The translations under genes were made by a program, and so were the position numbers. Below are positions 46,256-55,049 of a DNA stretch of 64,000 nt, piece after piece. The DNA lies in assembly GCF_014196745.1 (NCBI RefSeq), contig NZ_JACIEH010000001.1, positions 1,674,001 through 1,738,000 on the forward strand, given 5' to 3'. How positions within the stretch are numbered: position 1 is the first letter of the stretch; every line of letters begins with the position of its first letter. Source of the stretch: Sphingomonas kyeonggiensis (GTDB taxonomy: Bacteria; Pseudomonadota; Alphaproteobacteria; Sphingomonadales; Sphingomonadaceae). The notes beneath the pieces are model-generated. The model was not told the origin of the DNA and did no database searches. It was given only the letters and a program-made list of their open reading frames with translations.

Positions 46256-46649
46256 CTTCTTTCGGAAGCGGCGCAACCAGCCCCAGCGGCAACCGGACGA
46301 GCATACCGCGCAGATGCAGCCCGAATCACCGAAACGGCAGCCGCCGAACCGCCCGTCGATGGCTTCAAACCCTTTCATCGGCCAACCAGATCGTGGCCGA
46401 CCTCCCGCGACAATAGAGGCGTCCGCGCTGCAACAAGGTCGTGGTCGCGCCTGTGACAACGGGTTGGCGCATCACCCATGCGGCGGGCCTGCCCCTTCCC
46501 CATCACAGATCTGTCCGGATCCGTCCAATCTCTCCGCCGCCGACGCGGCTCCATCCCCCCTACGATCCCGCGCATGCGTCTGATTGGAGGGGGAGAATTT
46601 TGCCCCCTGCATTGGGCATCGCAATGCCCGAAACGCAAGGAGAGGAATA
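46256..46649. other. intergenic region upstream of PraA/PraB-like gene
   Basis: About 390 bp with no supported gene. It contains the ribosome site AAGGAGAGG just before the ATG at 46650. I looked for a small peptide precursor near the exporter and found none with a ribosome site and leader-like sequence. Confidence 0.5.
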
Positions 46650-47120
46650 ATGATCAAGAAGATCTTGTCGGCCGGCGCACTCGCAGCGTCCGCTGTGTTC
46701 CTGGTTCCGCAGGCCTCGGCCCAGACCTTCTCGCCGTCTGGTCCGTTCACGATCACCAATGTCGGCACGATTACCGTCAGCAAGGGAATCACGCTGAGCT
46801 GCAGCCTGAGCGGCGGTGGCAACGTGACCACCGGCGGCGCGGCGAGCGTCACGAGCATCATCCTCAGCGGTGGACTTTGCGGTTCGGTCAGCTTCACCGC
46901 GACGCCCTATGCGGTGACCGCCAGCGGGACCACCGTCACGATCAACAACGTCACCGTGACGGCGATCACCGGCAATTGCTTCGGTAACCTGTCGGGCACC
47001 TACAACCAGCTGACGGGAATCCTCACCTTCTCCGGTGCGACGATCCCGTCGAATCCGGTCGGTGGCTCGCCGTGCAAGGTCACCGGCACGGTGAAGCTGT
47101 CGCCGATTCTCACCTACTAA
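46650..47120 (+). CDS. secreted PraA/PraB-like protein
   Basis: A 156-aa Sec-exported protein: MIKKILSAGALAASAVFLVPQASAQ is a standard signal peptide. The mature chain is Gly/Thr/Ser/Val-rich and all-beta, with TITVSKGITLSCSLSGGG, SIILSGGLCGSV, VTAITGNCFGNLSG and SPCKVTGTVKLSP. Four Cys suggest two disulfides. It recalls the Pseudomonas PraA/PraB activators of alkane oxidation, which are secreted surface or biofilm proteins; this is by resemblance only. AAGGAGAGG gives a strong ribosome site. It ends before a hairpin terminator and just upstream of the fatty-acid operon, which fits a role in handling hydrophobic substrates. Confidence 0.75.
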   Translation: MIKKILSAGALAASAVFLVPQASAQTFSPSGPFTITNVGTITVSKGITLSCSLSGGGNVTTGGAASVTSIILSGGLCGSVSFTATPYAVTASGTTVTINNVTVTAITGNCFGNLSGTYNQLTGILTFSGATIPSNPVGGSPCKVTGTVKLSPILTY

Positions 47121-47127
47121 TCCCCCC

Positions 47128-47156
47128 GCCGGGCGCTCTCCCGACGGGCGCCCGGC
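47128..47156 (+). terminator. hairpin after PraA/PraB-like gene
   Basis: GCCGGGCGC (47128-47136) pairs perfectly with 47148-47156 across an 11-base loop, eight bases after the stop codon. GC-rich with no long U-run; probable terminator. Confidence 0.65.
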
Positions 47157-47297
47157 ACCTTACACGCGTGCCCCCTTCCGGAAATCGGGCGGAACCGACT
47201 GGCAAGCCCTGAAACCGTGAATCGCGCGGCCCAAAAAACCCTCAAAAAACAGGCACCTGATCGGCGCTCATCAACGCGCTTGACAGACCCCGCCCCT

Positions 47298-47319
47298 ATA
47301 CTGACACTAATGTCAGTAT
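47298..47319. promoter_or_regulatory. palindromic operator of the fatty-acid operon
   Basis: ATACTGACA (47298-47306), spacer CTAA, TGTCAGTAT (47311-47319): perfect 9-bp arms. It lies 17 bp before the fadE-like ATG and just downstream of a TTGACA hexamer (47280-47285), so bound protein would block the promoter. The form fits a TetR-family repressor such as those controlling acyl-CoA metabolism; no such regulator gene is in this window. Confidence 0.75.
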
Positions 47320-47335
47320 CGCTGGAGCAAGCGTT

Positions 47336-49837
47336 ATGTTCATGACATTCTGGACTGCGGCACTCATCGTCCCCGCCTTCGCGCTGTTGCTGGTCCAGGC
47401 CCCGGCATGGGTCTGGGCGAGTGGGCTCGCACTTTGGATTGCCGCGGGCCGAACCTTTGGGCTGGTGGACGATAGCTGGCTGGTCGTACTCGCCGCGCTG
47501 TGGCTGCCACTGGCATTGCTTGCGCTACGCCCATTGCGCCGCAGGCTGGTGGCGCGCCCGCTCCGCACGCTGTTCCGCCGCGTGATGCCGCGGATGAGTG
47601 CCACCGAACAGGCGGCCATCGACGCGGGGACGATCTGGTGGGACGCGCAGCTCTTTGGCGGCCGGCCGGACTGGAAGCGCCTGCTGGCAACGCCCGCGCC
47701 GACGCTCACCCCCGAGGAACAGAGCTTCCTCGAGATCGAGACCGAACGGCTCTGCGATCTCGCCAGCGATTGGGAAAGCACCGCCGTGTGGCAGGACCTG
47801 CCCCCCGCCGCCTGGGCCTATGCGCGCGAAAAGGGGTTCCTGGGGATGATCATCCCCCGGCGCTATAGCGGGCTGGGCTTTTCCGCCTATGCGCACAGCC
47901 AGGTCATCCAGAAGCTGTCGACGCGCTGTTCGGCGGCAGCCGTTTCGGTGATGGTGCCCAATTCTCTCGGCCCCGCCGAGCTGCTGCTGCACTATGGCAC
48001 CGATGCACAGAAGGACCACTACCTGCCGCGACTGGCCCGGGGCGAGGAAATCCCCTGTTTCGCGCTCACCAGCCCCTATGCGGGATCGGATGCGGCCTCG
48101 CTCACCGACACCGGGATCGTCTGCCGGGAAATGTGGCAGGGCAAAGAGACGCTGGGCTTCCGCGTCACCTGGAACAAGCGCTACATCACGCTGGCTCCCA
48201 TTGCGACGGTGCTCGGCCTGGCCTTTCGCGTGCGCGATCCAGACGGATTGCTGGGCGGTGCCGCGGACCTGGGGATCACCTGCGCGCTAATCCCGCGCGA
48301 CCATCCCGGCGTCCGGATCGGAAGGCGCCACTGGCCGCTCAACGCCGTATTCCAGAACGGTCCGACCTCCGGCGACGACGTGTTCGTGCCGATCGACATG
48401 GTGATCGGTGGGGCCGGGCAGATCGGCAATGGCTGGCGCATGCTGATGGAATGCCTGGCCGCCGGACGCGCGATATCGCTGCCTTCCTCCAATGTCGGCA
48501 TGGCAAAGCTCGCCACCGGCAGCGTCAGTGCCTATGCGGCAATCCGGCGCCAGTTCAACGTGCCGATCGGCGCGTTCGAGGGCGCACAGGAGCCGCTGGC
48601 CCGAATGGCGGGGCACCTCTATGCGATCGACGCAGCACGCAAGCTGGCCGCCGCCGGGCTCGACCTTGGCGAGAAGCCGTCGGTCGTGTCGGCGATCGTC
48701 AAATATCACGTGACCGAGCGCGCCCGCATCATCGTCAACGACGGCATGGACCTGATCGGCGGCAAGGGCGTGTGCATGGGGCCGGGCAATTTCCTGGCGC
48801 GCGCCTATCAGCAGATTCCGATCGCGATCACCGTCGAGGGCGCCAATATCATGACGCGCACGCTGATCATCTTCGGCCAGGGCGCGATCCGCTGCCACCC
48901 CTATGTGCTCGAGCTGATGCGTTCGGCCGAAGCGCCCGGGGCAACCGGGCTCGCCACGTTCGATCGCGCGCTGTTCGGCTATTTCGGGTTCCTGCTGCGC
49001 AATGCGGCACGCGCGCTGACATTTGCGACGCCTGCACGATTGCTGCTGGGCACCCCGCGCGGAGCCGCACCGGAAATGGCGCGATATTATCGCGGCGCGA
49101 CCCGGCTCTCGACCGCGCTGGCGCTGGCGACCGATGTGTCGATGGCGACGCTGGGCGGCACGCTCAAGCGGCGCGAGACGGTTACCGGGCGGCTCGGCGA
49201 CATCCTGTCCCAGCTCTTCATCCTTTCCGCCATCCTCAAGCGGTTCGAGGACGATGGCCGTCCCGAGGCGGACCGGCCTTTCGTCCATTGGGCCGCGCGC
49301 GATGCGCTGGCCCGCGCGGATGCGGCGCTGCGCGCGGTGATCGACAATCATCCCAGCCGTATCGCGGCTGCGATCCTCCGGCTGCTGGTGCGCCCGTTCG
49401 GCGGTGCGGTCGCAGGCCCGGACGACCGGATGGACGCGGCCGTGGCGCAATGCGTGCAGACGCACGGCCCGGCACGTGACCGGCTGCTCGCCGGAAGCTG
49501 GACGCCCCGCATGGAAGTCGATCCCATTGCCGCCACCCATGTCGCGTTCGACGCTTATCCGGGCGTCGCGGCGATCGAACAGCGGCTGCGCGAGGCGATC
49601 CGTGCCGGCCGGATCGAGCGGCTGCCCCAGAATTATCGCCAGCTCGGCGCATGGGCCGCGGCTGCCGAAGCCCAGGGACTGATCGACCCCGCCGAGCGCG
49701 TGCTGATCGAGCGGTTCGCCCACCATGCCGACCTGGCGGTCCAGGTCGACGATTTCGAGCCCGATTTCGGGCTCGCCGAAGGGCTGCGGCGGGCGACGGA
49801 AATGCCACGCACGCCACTGCCGGAGGCCGCCGAATGA
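47336..49837 (+). CDS. FadE-type acyl-CoA dehydrogenase
   Basis: First step of beta-oxidation (acyl-CoA to trans-2-enoyl-CoA), an FAD enzyme of 833 aa. Like E. coli FadE it has two N-terminal membrane helices (residues 1-75), then the acyl-CoA dehydrogenase core (AWAYAREKGFLGMIIPRRYSGLGFSAYAHSQVIQKL; CFALTSPYAGSDAAS; NDGMDLIGGKGVCMGPGNFLARAYQQIPIAITVEGANIMTRTLIIFGQGAIRCHPY) and the extra C-terminal DUF1974 domain. First gene of a coupled six-gene operon behind the operator at 47298-47319. Confidence 0.95.
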   Translation: MFMTFWTAALIVPAFALLLVQAPAWVWASGLALWIAAGRTFGLVDDSWLVVLAALWLPLALLALRPLRRRLVARPLRTLFRRVMPRMSATEQAAIDAGTIWWDAQLFGGRPDWKRLLATPAPTLTPEEQSFLEIETERLCDLASDWESTAVWQDLPPAAWAYAREKGFLGMIIPRRYSGLGFSAYAHSQVIQKLSTRCSAAAVSVMVPNSLGPAELLLHYGTDAQKDHYLPRLARGEEIPCFALTSPYAGSDAASLTDTGIVCREMWQGKETLGFRVTWNKRYITLAPIATVLGLAFRVRDPDGLLGGAADLGITCALIPRDHPGVRIGRRHWPLNAVFQNGPTSGDDVFVPIDMVIGGAGQIGNGWRMLMECLAAGRAISLPSSNVGMAKLATGSVSAYAAIRRQFNVPIGAFEGAQEPLARMAGHLYAIDAARKLAAAGLDLGEKPSVVSAIVKYHVTERARIIVNDGMDLIGGKGVCMGPGNFLARAYQQIPIAITVEGANIMTRTLIIFGQGAIRCHPYVLELMRSAEAPGATGLATFDRALFGYFGFLLRNAARALTFATPARLLLGTPRGAAPEMARYYRGATRLSTALALATDVSMATLGGTLKRRETVTGRLGDILSQLFILSAILKRFEDDGRPEADRPFVHWAARDALARADAALRAVIDNHPSRIAAAILRLLVRPFGGAVAGPDDRMDAAVAQCVQTHGPARDRLLAGSWTPRMEVDPIAATHVAFDAYPGVAAIEQRLREAIRAGRIERLPQNYRQLGAWAAAAEAQGLIDPAERVLIERFAHHADLAVQVDDFEPDFGLAEGLRRATEMPRTPLPEAAE

Positions 49838-51144
49838 GCGACCGGTATCTCGCCTTCGCCAATTCCGGGCTCGGGCACTGGCTGACCGGCACCTTGGGAA
49901 TGCCCCAGCCGGTGCCGATCGACCGCGACCCGCAGCGGATCGCGCGCACCGCCCTGCTCGCCGATGCCGGCGGCGGACGGCTGCTGCCGCAACTCACGGA
50001 GGAGCTGCGCGCGCTCGACGTGGCACTGGTGGATGGCGGCGATATGCCGGGCTTCGACGCGCTGCTGGTCGACGCTTCGGGGTGTCGCACCGTCGCCGAT
50101 ACCGACGCACTGTACCGGGTGCTCCACGGCCATATCCGTGCGATCGCCGCCAATGGCCGCATCCTTCTCCTCACGACCGACCCGGCGGAGGCGCCCGACG
50201 CGGAAGCCGCCGCGATCTGGCGCGGCCTGGAGGGGCTGGCGCGCTCGCTCGGCAAGGAGGCGCGCCGCGCAATCGCCGTGCAACTCGTCCATGTGCCGCT
50301 GTCGGCACCCGCTGCGCTCTCGAGCAGCCTGGCGTTCCTGCTCTCGGGACGGTCGGCCTATGTCTCCGGCCAGGTGATCCGTATCGGCGCGGCTCCCCTG
50401 TCCTTGCCCGAAACGCCGAGGCAGCGCGTCGTGCTGGTCACCGGCGCATCGCGCGGGATCGGTGCCGCGATCGCAAGCTGCTTCGCCAGGCAAGGTGCAC
50501 ATGTCGTCGGCCTCGACGTGCCGGCGGCCGAGCCCGTATTGCGCGAACAGGCGGCGCGCCTGGGCGGCAGTGCACTGGCGCTCGACCTGACCGCGGAGGA
50601 TGCGCCAGCGCGCATCGCCGAGGATGCCGCCACGCATGGCGGCTATGACGTGGTCGTCCACAATGCCGGCATCACCCGCGACAAGACGATCGCCCGGATG
50701 GATCCCGGCCGCTGGGATGCCGTGATGGCCGTCAATCTCGCCGCCCCGATGCGGATCACGGCGGCATTGCTGGCGGCGGGCCAGATCCGACACGGCGGCC
50801 GCATTGTCGCGGTCTCCTCGCTCAGCGGGATCGCGGGCAATATGGGGCAGACCAACTATGCGCTGTCGAAGGCAGGCGTGATCGGCTGGGTGGAGCGGCT
50901 GGCCCGGGACGTGGCACCGCTGGGCATCACCGCCAACGCCGTGGCGCCGGGGTTCATCGAGACGCAGATGACCGCCGCCATCCCTTTCCTGATCCGCGAG
51001 GCGGGACGACGGATGAACGCGATGGGCCAGGGCGGCCAGCCGGAGGACGTCGCCGAAGCCATCGCCTGGCTCGCCGATCCGGCGAGCGGCGGTATCAACG
51101 GCGAAGTCGTCCGCGTCTGCGGCCAGAGCCTGTTGGGCGCATGA
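49834..51144 (+). CDS. long FabG-type 3-oxoacyl reductase
   Basis: NAD(P)H-dependent SDR of 436 aa, the high-molecular-weight FabG (FabG4-like) form. The first about 190 residues are a degenerate flavodoxin/Rossmann-like domain (LDVALVDGGDMPGFDALLVDASG). The SDR domain follows with TGASRGIGAAIASCF, HNAGITRD, catalytic Ser in VAVSSLSGIAG, and YALSK. The start overlaps the fadE stop (ATGA). In this operon without FadB it is the likely 3-hydroxyacyl-CoA dehydrogenase, which would act on R-isomers made by the MaoC-like hydratase next to it (inference). Confidence 0.9.
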   Translation: MSDRYLAFANSGLGHWLTGTLGMPQPVPIDRDPQRIARTALLADAGGGRLLPQLTEELRALDVALVDGGDMPGFDALLVDASGCRTVADTDALYRVLHGHIRAIAANGRILLLTTDPAEAPDAEAAAIWRGLEGLARSLGKEARRAIAVQLVHVPLSAPAALSSSLAFLLSGRSAYVSGQVIRIGAAPLSLPETPRQRVVLVTGASRGIGAAIASCFARQGAHVVGLDVPAAEPVLREQAARLGGSALALDLTAEDAPARIAEDAATHGGYDVVVHNAGITRDKTIARMDPGRWDAVMAVNLAAPMRITAALLAAGQIRHGGRIVAVSSLSGIAGNMGQTNYALSKAGVIGWVERLARDVAPLGITANAVAPGFIETQMTAAIPFLIREAGRRMNAMGQGGQPEDVAEAIAWLADPASGGINGEVVRVCGQSLLGA

Positions 51145-52049
51145 TCCCAATGGCAACGGCGGATACCATCGTCTTCGATGCGCCTCCCTCTCCGGTCGAG
51201 GTCCTGCGCGCCGGCCTGACCACCTTGCTCAAGCGCGCGCCCGCGACGCCGGTACTGCCGCGCGTTCGGCTGCTGCGCATCGGCGTGGCCGTCGATGGAC
51301 AGGCCGTGGACGACTATCGCACGCTTTGCGGCTTCGTCCCCGAACAGGGAGTTCCACCCAGCTATCCGCATCTCCTCGCCTTTCCGCTGCACCTCGCGCT
51401 GATGATGCGCCGCGACTTTCCCTATCCGATGGTGGGGCTGGTACATGTCGCCAACCGCATCGTGCAGCACGCAGCGATCGCGCCCGGTGACCGGCTGGAC
51501 GTCGCAGCCCGCTGCGGCGCCTTCCACACCCACCCGCGCGGCCAGGTCTTCACCATCCTCGCCGCCGCGCAACGTAACGGCGCGACGGTCTGGGAGAGCG
51601 AAAGCAGCTATCTTCGCATCGGCGCACGCTCGGGCTCGGGCAGGCCGCTGGCTGTCCTCTCCGGCGACGTCGCGGCGACGGAAGCGATCGCGACCGAAGC
51701 GATCCCCCGGGCCGTGGCGCGTCGCTACGCCCGGCTGTCGGGTGATCGCAACCCCATTCACATGTCGTGGCTGGGTGCCCGGCTGTTCGGTTTCCGGCAG
51801 CCGATCGCGCACGGCATGTGGACCAAGGCCCGTGCGCTCGCGCTGGTGCTGCCGCGGGCGCAGAGCGAAGCGGTGGCCATCGACGTGGCGTTCCGCGCAC
51901 CCATCCTGCTGCCCGGGCGGGCCACCTTCTGCGCCGACGTGCGGGCCGACGCCACGGACTTCGCGGTGCGCGACGCGAGCGGCACGCGCCTTCACCTGAT
52001 CGGCCGCCTCGGGCGCGGCCACCAGCCCTGGGAGACCGACCGTGCTTAG
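51141..52049 (+). CDS. MaoC-like (R-specific enoyl-CoA hydratase) protein
   Basis: A 302-aa double-hotdog hydratase. The N-terminal half is a degenerate hotdog domain; the C-terminal half contains the hydratase-2 motif YARLSGDRNPIHMSWLGARLFGFRQPIAHGMWTKARAL with the Asp/His catalytic pair in GDRNPIH. The start overlaps the FabG stop (ATGA); the end overlaps the thiolase start by eight bases. It probably hydrates trans-2-enoyl-CoA to (R)-3-hydroxyacyl-CoA and hands it to the FabG-type enzyme. The alternative is a role in lipid or steroid side-chain breakdown. Confidence 0.9.
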   Translation: MIPMATADTIVFDAPPSPVEVLRAGLTTLLKRAPATPVLPRVRLLRIGVAVDGQAVDDYRTLCGFVPEQGVPPSYPHLLAFPLHLALMMRRDFPYPMVGLVHVANRIVQHAAIAPGDRLDVAARCGAFHTHPRGQVFTILAAAQRNGATVWESESSYLRIGARSGSGRPLAVLSGDVAATEAIATEAIPRAVARRYARLSGDRNPIHMSWLGARLFGFRQPIAHGMWTKARALALVLPRAQSEAVAIDVAFRAPILLPGRATFCADVRADATDFAVRDASGTRLHLIGRLGRGHQPWETDRA

Positions 52050-53328
52050 CATTCCCAAACCGCGCCGCGTGGCGATCCTGGGAGGCAGGCGAATTCCGTT
52101 CGCGCGCTCCAACACCGCCTACGCCGATGCCTCGAACCAGGCGATGCTGACCGCGGTGCTCCAGTCGATGGTCGATCGATTCGGGCTGGCGGGAATGCGG
52201 CTGGGCGAAGTGGCCGCGGGGGCGGTGCTCAAGCATTCGCGCGACATCAATCTCACGCGCGAAGCGGTATTGTCGACCAGCCTGTCGCCCGAAACCCCCG
52301 CCTATGACGTGCAACAGGCATGCGGCACCGGACTGGAATCGGCGATCCTGGTGGCCAACAAGATCGCGTTGGGGCAGATCGAGGTCGGCATCGCGGGCGG
52401 CGCCGATACCACCTCCGATCCTCCGATCGCGATCAACGAGCGCTTCCGCCAGGCCCTGCTGCGCGCCAATCGCGCCCGAACGCTGGGCAGCCGACTGAAG
52501 GCGCTGGCGGGCATTCGCCCCGACCTTCCCTTCCGCCCCGACCTGCCCCGCAACGCCGAGCCGCGCACCGGCCTGTCGATGGGCGAGCATTGCGAGCAGA
52601 TGGCGAAGCAATGGAACATCACCCGCGCCGACCAGGACGCGCTGGCCGCCGCCAGCCACCGCGCCATGGCCGCCGCCTATGATCGGGGCGACTTCGCCGA
52701 TCTGATCACGCCGTGGCGCGGCCTTTCCCGCGACAACAATCTGCGCCCCGACAGCAGCGCCGAGAAGCTGGCCCGTCTCGCTCCCGTGTTCGATCGCACA
52801 GGCGGCACGCTGACCGCCGGCAATTCGACGCCGCTCACCGATGGCGCGGCCGCCGTGCTGCTCGCCAGCGAGGACTGGGCGCACGCCCAGGGCCTGCCCA
52901 TCCTGGCCTATCTGCGCGCCGCCGAAACCGCCGCGGTGGATTTCGCGAGCGGCGCGGAAGGGCTGTTGATGGCCCCCGCCTATGCCGTGCCCCGGATGCT
53001 CGACAAGCTTGGCATCACGCTCCAGGACTTCGACTTCTACGAAGTGCACGAGGCGTTTGCCGCACAGGTGCTGTGCACGCTCGCGGCCTGGGAAGACCCG
53101 ACCTTTGCGCAAGAGCGGCTGGCGCGCGCGGCGCCCCCCGGCGGGATCGACCGGTCCCGTCTGAACGTCAACGGCAGCTCGCTCGCCGCAGGGCACCCCT
53201 TCGCCGCGACCGGAGGACGCATCCTCGCCACACTGGCCCAGAGCATCGACAGGCGCGGCGGCGGGCGCGGACTGATCTCGATCTGCGCAGCCGGAGGCCA
53301 GGGCGTGGTGGCGGTGGTCGAGAAATGA
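52042..53328 (+). CDS. acetyl-CoA acyltransferase (thiolase, FadI-like)
   Basis: Thiolytic cleavage of 3-oxoacyl-CoA. It has 428 aa with acylated Cys in YDVQQACGTGLESA, His of NGSSLAAGHPFAATGGR, second Cys in ISICAAGGQGVVAVVE, and HEAF in YEVHEAFAAQV. Length and the insert region fit FadI rather than FadA. The start is GTG at 52042 inside the MaoC gene. Translation of the operon continues into the ligase by ATGA. Confidence 0.93.
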   Translation: MLSIPKPRRVAILGGRRIPFARSNTAYADASNQAMLTAVLQSMVDRFGLAGMRLGEVAAGAVLKHSRDINLTREAVLSTSLSPETPAYDVQQACGTGLESAILVANKIALGQIEVGIAGGADTTSDPPIAINERFRQALLRANRARTLGSRLKALAGIRPDLPFRPDLPRNAEPRTGLSMGEHCEQMAKQWNITRADQDALAAASHRAMAAAYDRGDFADLITPWRGLSRDNNLRPDSSAEKLARLAPVFDRTGGTLTAGNSTPLTDGAAAVLLASEDWAHAQGLPILAYLRAAETAAVDFASGAEGLLMAPAYAVPRMLDKLGITLQDFDFYEVHEAFAAQVLCTLAAWEDPTFAQERLARAAPPGGIDRSRLNVNGSSLAAGHPFAATGGRILATLAQSIDRRGGGRGLISICAAGGQGVVAVVEK

Positions 53329-55049
53329 GTGCCGTGCCCCGTCCGGCGGAGGATGCGGACCGGCTCTGGGCCGAACGCTTCTGGACACACCATTACAGCC
53401 CCGGCGTTCCAACCTCGATCGATGCGGAGCTCGATGCGGCGGGTTCGATGGCCGATGTCTTCGAACGGGATGCGACGCGTCACGCGGCGCGCGAAGGCTT
53501 TGTCAGCCTCGGCACCGGGCGCAGCTATGGCGCGGTGCTGCGCGATGCCCGGGCGTTCGCGGCCTGGCTGCAGGCGAACGGCGTGGAAAAGGGCGATCGC
53601 GTCGCGCTGATGATGCCCAATTGCCTGCAATATCCGGTCGCGCTGTTCGGCACGCTGTTCGCCGGGGCCGTGGTGGTCAACGTCAATCCGCTCTATACCG
53701 CGCCCGAGCTGGCCCACCAGTTGCGCGACAGCGGCGCGACGGTGCTGGTGGTGATGGATATGTTTGCCGCCACCTTTGCCGCGATCCGTGAGGAGACGGC
53801 GGTGCGTCATGTCGTGGTCACCTCGATGGGCGACATGCTGGGTCCGGTGAAAGGGCGGTTCGTCACGCTGATGCTGCGCGCCGCCGGACAGGCGCCGTCA
53901 CTCTATCCCGGCAGAGGGATGCTGCGCTGGCCCGCCGTGCTCAGACGTGCGCGCCGGTTGCCGTTCCGCCGCGTACCGATCGCGCAGGAGGATCTGGCTT
54001 TCCTGCAATATACCGGCGGCACGTCGGGCGTGGCCAAGGGAGCGATGCTGACGCATCGCAACGTCGTTGCCAACGTGTTGCAAGGGCGTGCCTGGGTCAT
54101 GTCGCAGCTGCCCGACGATCGGCCGCGTACCAACGTCACGCTGTTGCCGCTCTACCATATCTTCTCGCTGACCGCGAACCTGCTGCTGTTCAGCGGGATC
54201 GGCGGTCGCAACGTGCTGATCGCCAATCCACGCGATACGAAAAGGGTATCCTGGATCTTGCGCAAGGAACACTTTTCGGGCCTCGCCGGCGTCAACACGC
54301 TGTTCGCCAGCCTGATGGACGATGCCGCGTTCAGCACCCGCGACTTCTCGGCGCTGGAACTGTCCATCGCGGGCGGCATGGCGACCCATCCGGATGTGGC
54401 GGCACGCTGGGAGGCGATGACCGGCAAGCCTCTGGTAGAAGGCTATGGCCTAACCGAGTGCGCGCCGATCGTGTGCATCTGCCCGGTCGATTTCACGGCA
54501 CCGGATCGGATGCGGCACAATGGCACGGCCGGCCTTCCCGTCCCCTCCACCGAGGTACGGATGCGCCGTGGTGACGGCGGCTGGGCCGGGATCGGCGAGC
54601 CTGGCGAGCTGTGCGTGCGCGGGCCGCAGGTGATGCGCGGCTATTGGCGGCAGCCCGAGGCGACGGCCGCAGTGCTTTCTCCCGACGGATGGCTGGCGAC
54701 CGGTGATGTCGGCGTGATGGACGAGGGCGGCGCGGTACGCATCGTGGACCGCATCAAGGACATGATCCTGGTATCGGGCTTCAACGTCTATCCTGCCGAG
54801 GTCGAGGCGGTAATCGCAGGCCATCCCGACGTCGCCGAAGTCGCGGTGGTCGGCGTGCCCGATCCGGTCAAGGGGGAGCGGATCAAGGCGGTGATCTGTC
54901 CGCGCACGCCCGCGCTGACCGCCGAGGCGATCCGCGCCCATTGCCGCGAACGGCTGACCGGCTACAAGATTCCGGCGATCGTCGAATTGCGTGACACGCC
55001 GCTGCCCAAGACCAATGTCGGCAAGATCCTGCGAAGGGAGGTGCGATGA
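53325..55049 (+). CDS. long-chain fatty-acid--CoA ligase family protein
   Basis: AMP-forming acyl-CoA synthetase of 574 aa, activating free acids for the operon. P-loop motif YTGGTSGVAKGAMLTHRN, GYGLTECAP, TGDVGVMDEGG, and the catalytic Lys in PLPKTNVGKILRR near the C-terminus. The N-terminal extension (LWAERFWTHHYSPGVPTSID) is as in FadD enzymes. Start overlaps the thiolase stop (ATGA), end overlaps the next start (ATGA). Confidence 0.94.
   Translation: MSAVPRPAEDADRLWAERFWTHHYSPGVPTSIDAELDAAGSMADVFERDATRHAAREGFVSLGTGRSYGAVLRDARAFAAWLQANGVEKGDRVALMMPNCLQYPVALFGTLFAGAVVVNVNPLYTAPELAHQLRDSGATVLVVMDMFAATFAAIREETAVRHVVVTSMGDMLGPVKGRFVTLMLRAAGQAPSLYPGRGMLRWPAVLRRARRLPFRRVPIAQEDLAFLQYTGGTSGVAKGAMLTHRNVVANVLQGRAWVMSQLPDDRPRTNVTLLPLYHIFSLTANLLLFSGIGGRNVLIANPRDTKRVSWILRKEHFSGLAGVNTLFASLMDDAAFSTRDFSALELSIAGGMATHPDVAARWEAMTGKPLVEGYGLTECAPIVCICPVDFTAPDRMRHNGTAGLPVPSTEVRMRRGDGGWAGIGEPGELCVRGPQVMRGYWRQPEATAAVLSPDGWLATGDVGVMDEGGAVRIVDRIKDMILVSGFNVYPAEVEAVIAGHPDVAEVAVVGVPDPVKGERIKAVICPRTPALTAEAIRAHCRERLTGYKIPAIVELRDTPLPKTNVGKILRREVR

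Noticed and set aside
46256..46649. RiPP or lasso-peptide precursor next to the exporter/receptor block
   Set aside because: No small frame with a ribosome site and leader/core pattern, and no maturation enzymes nearby.
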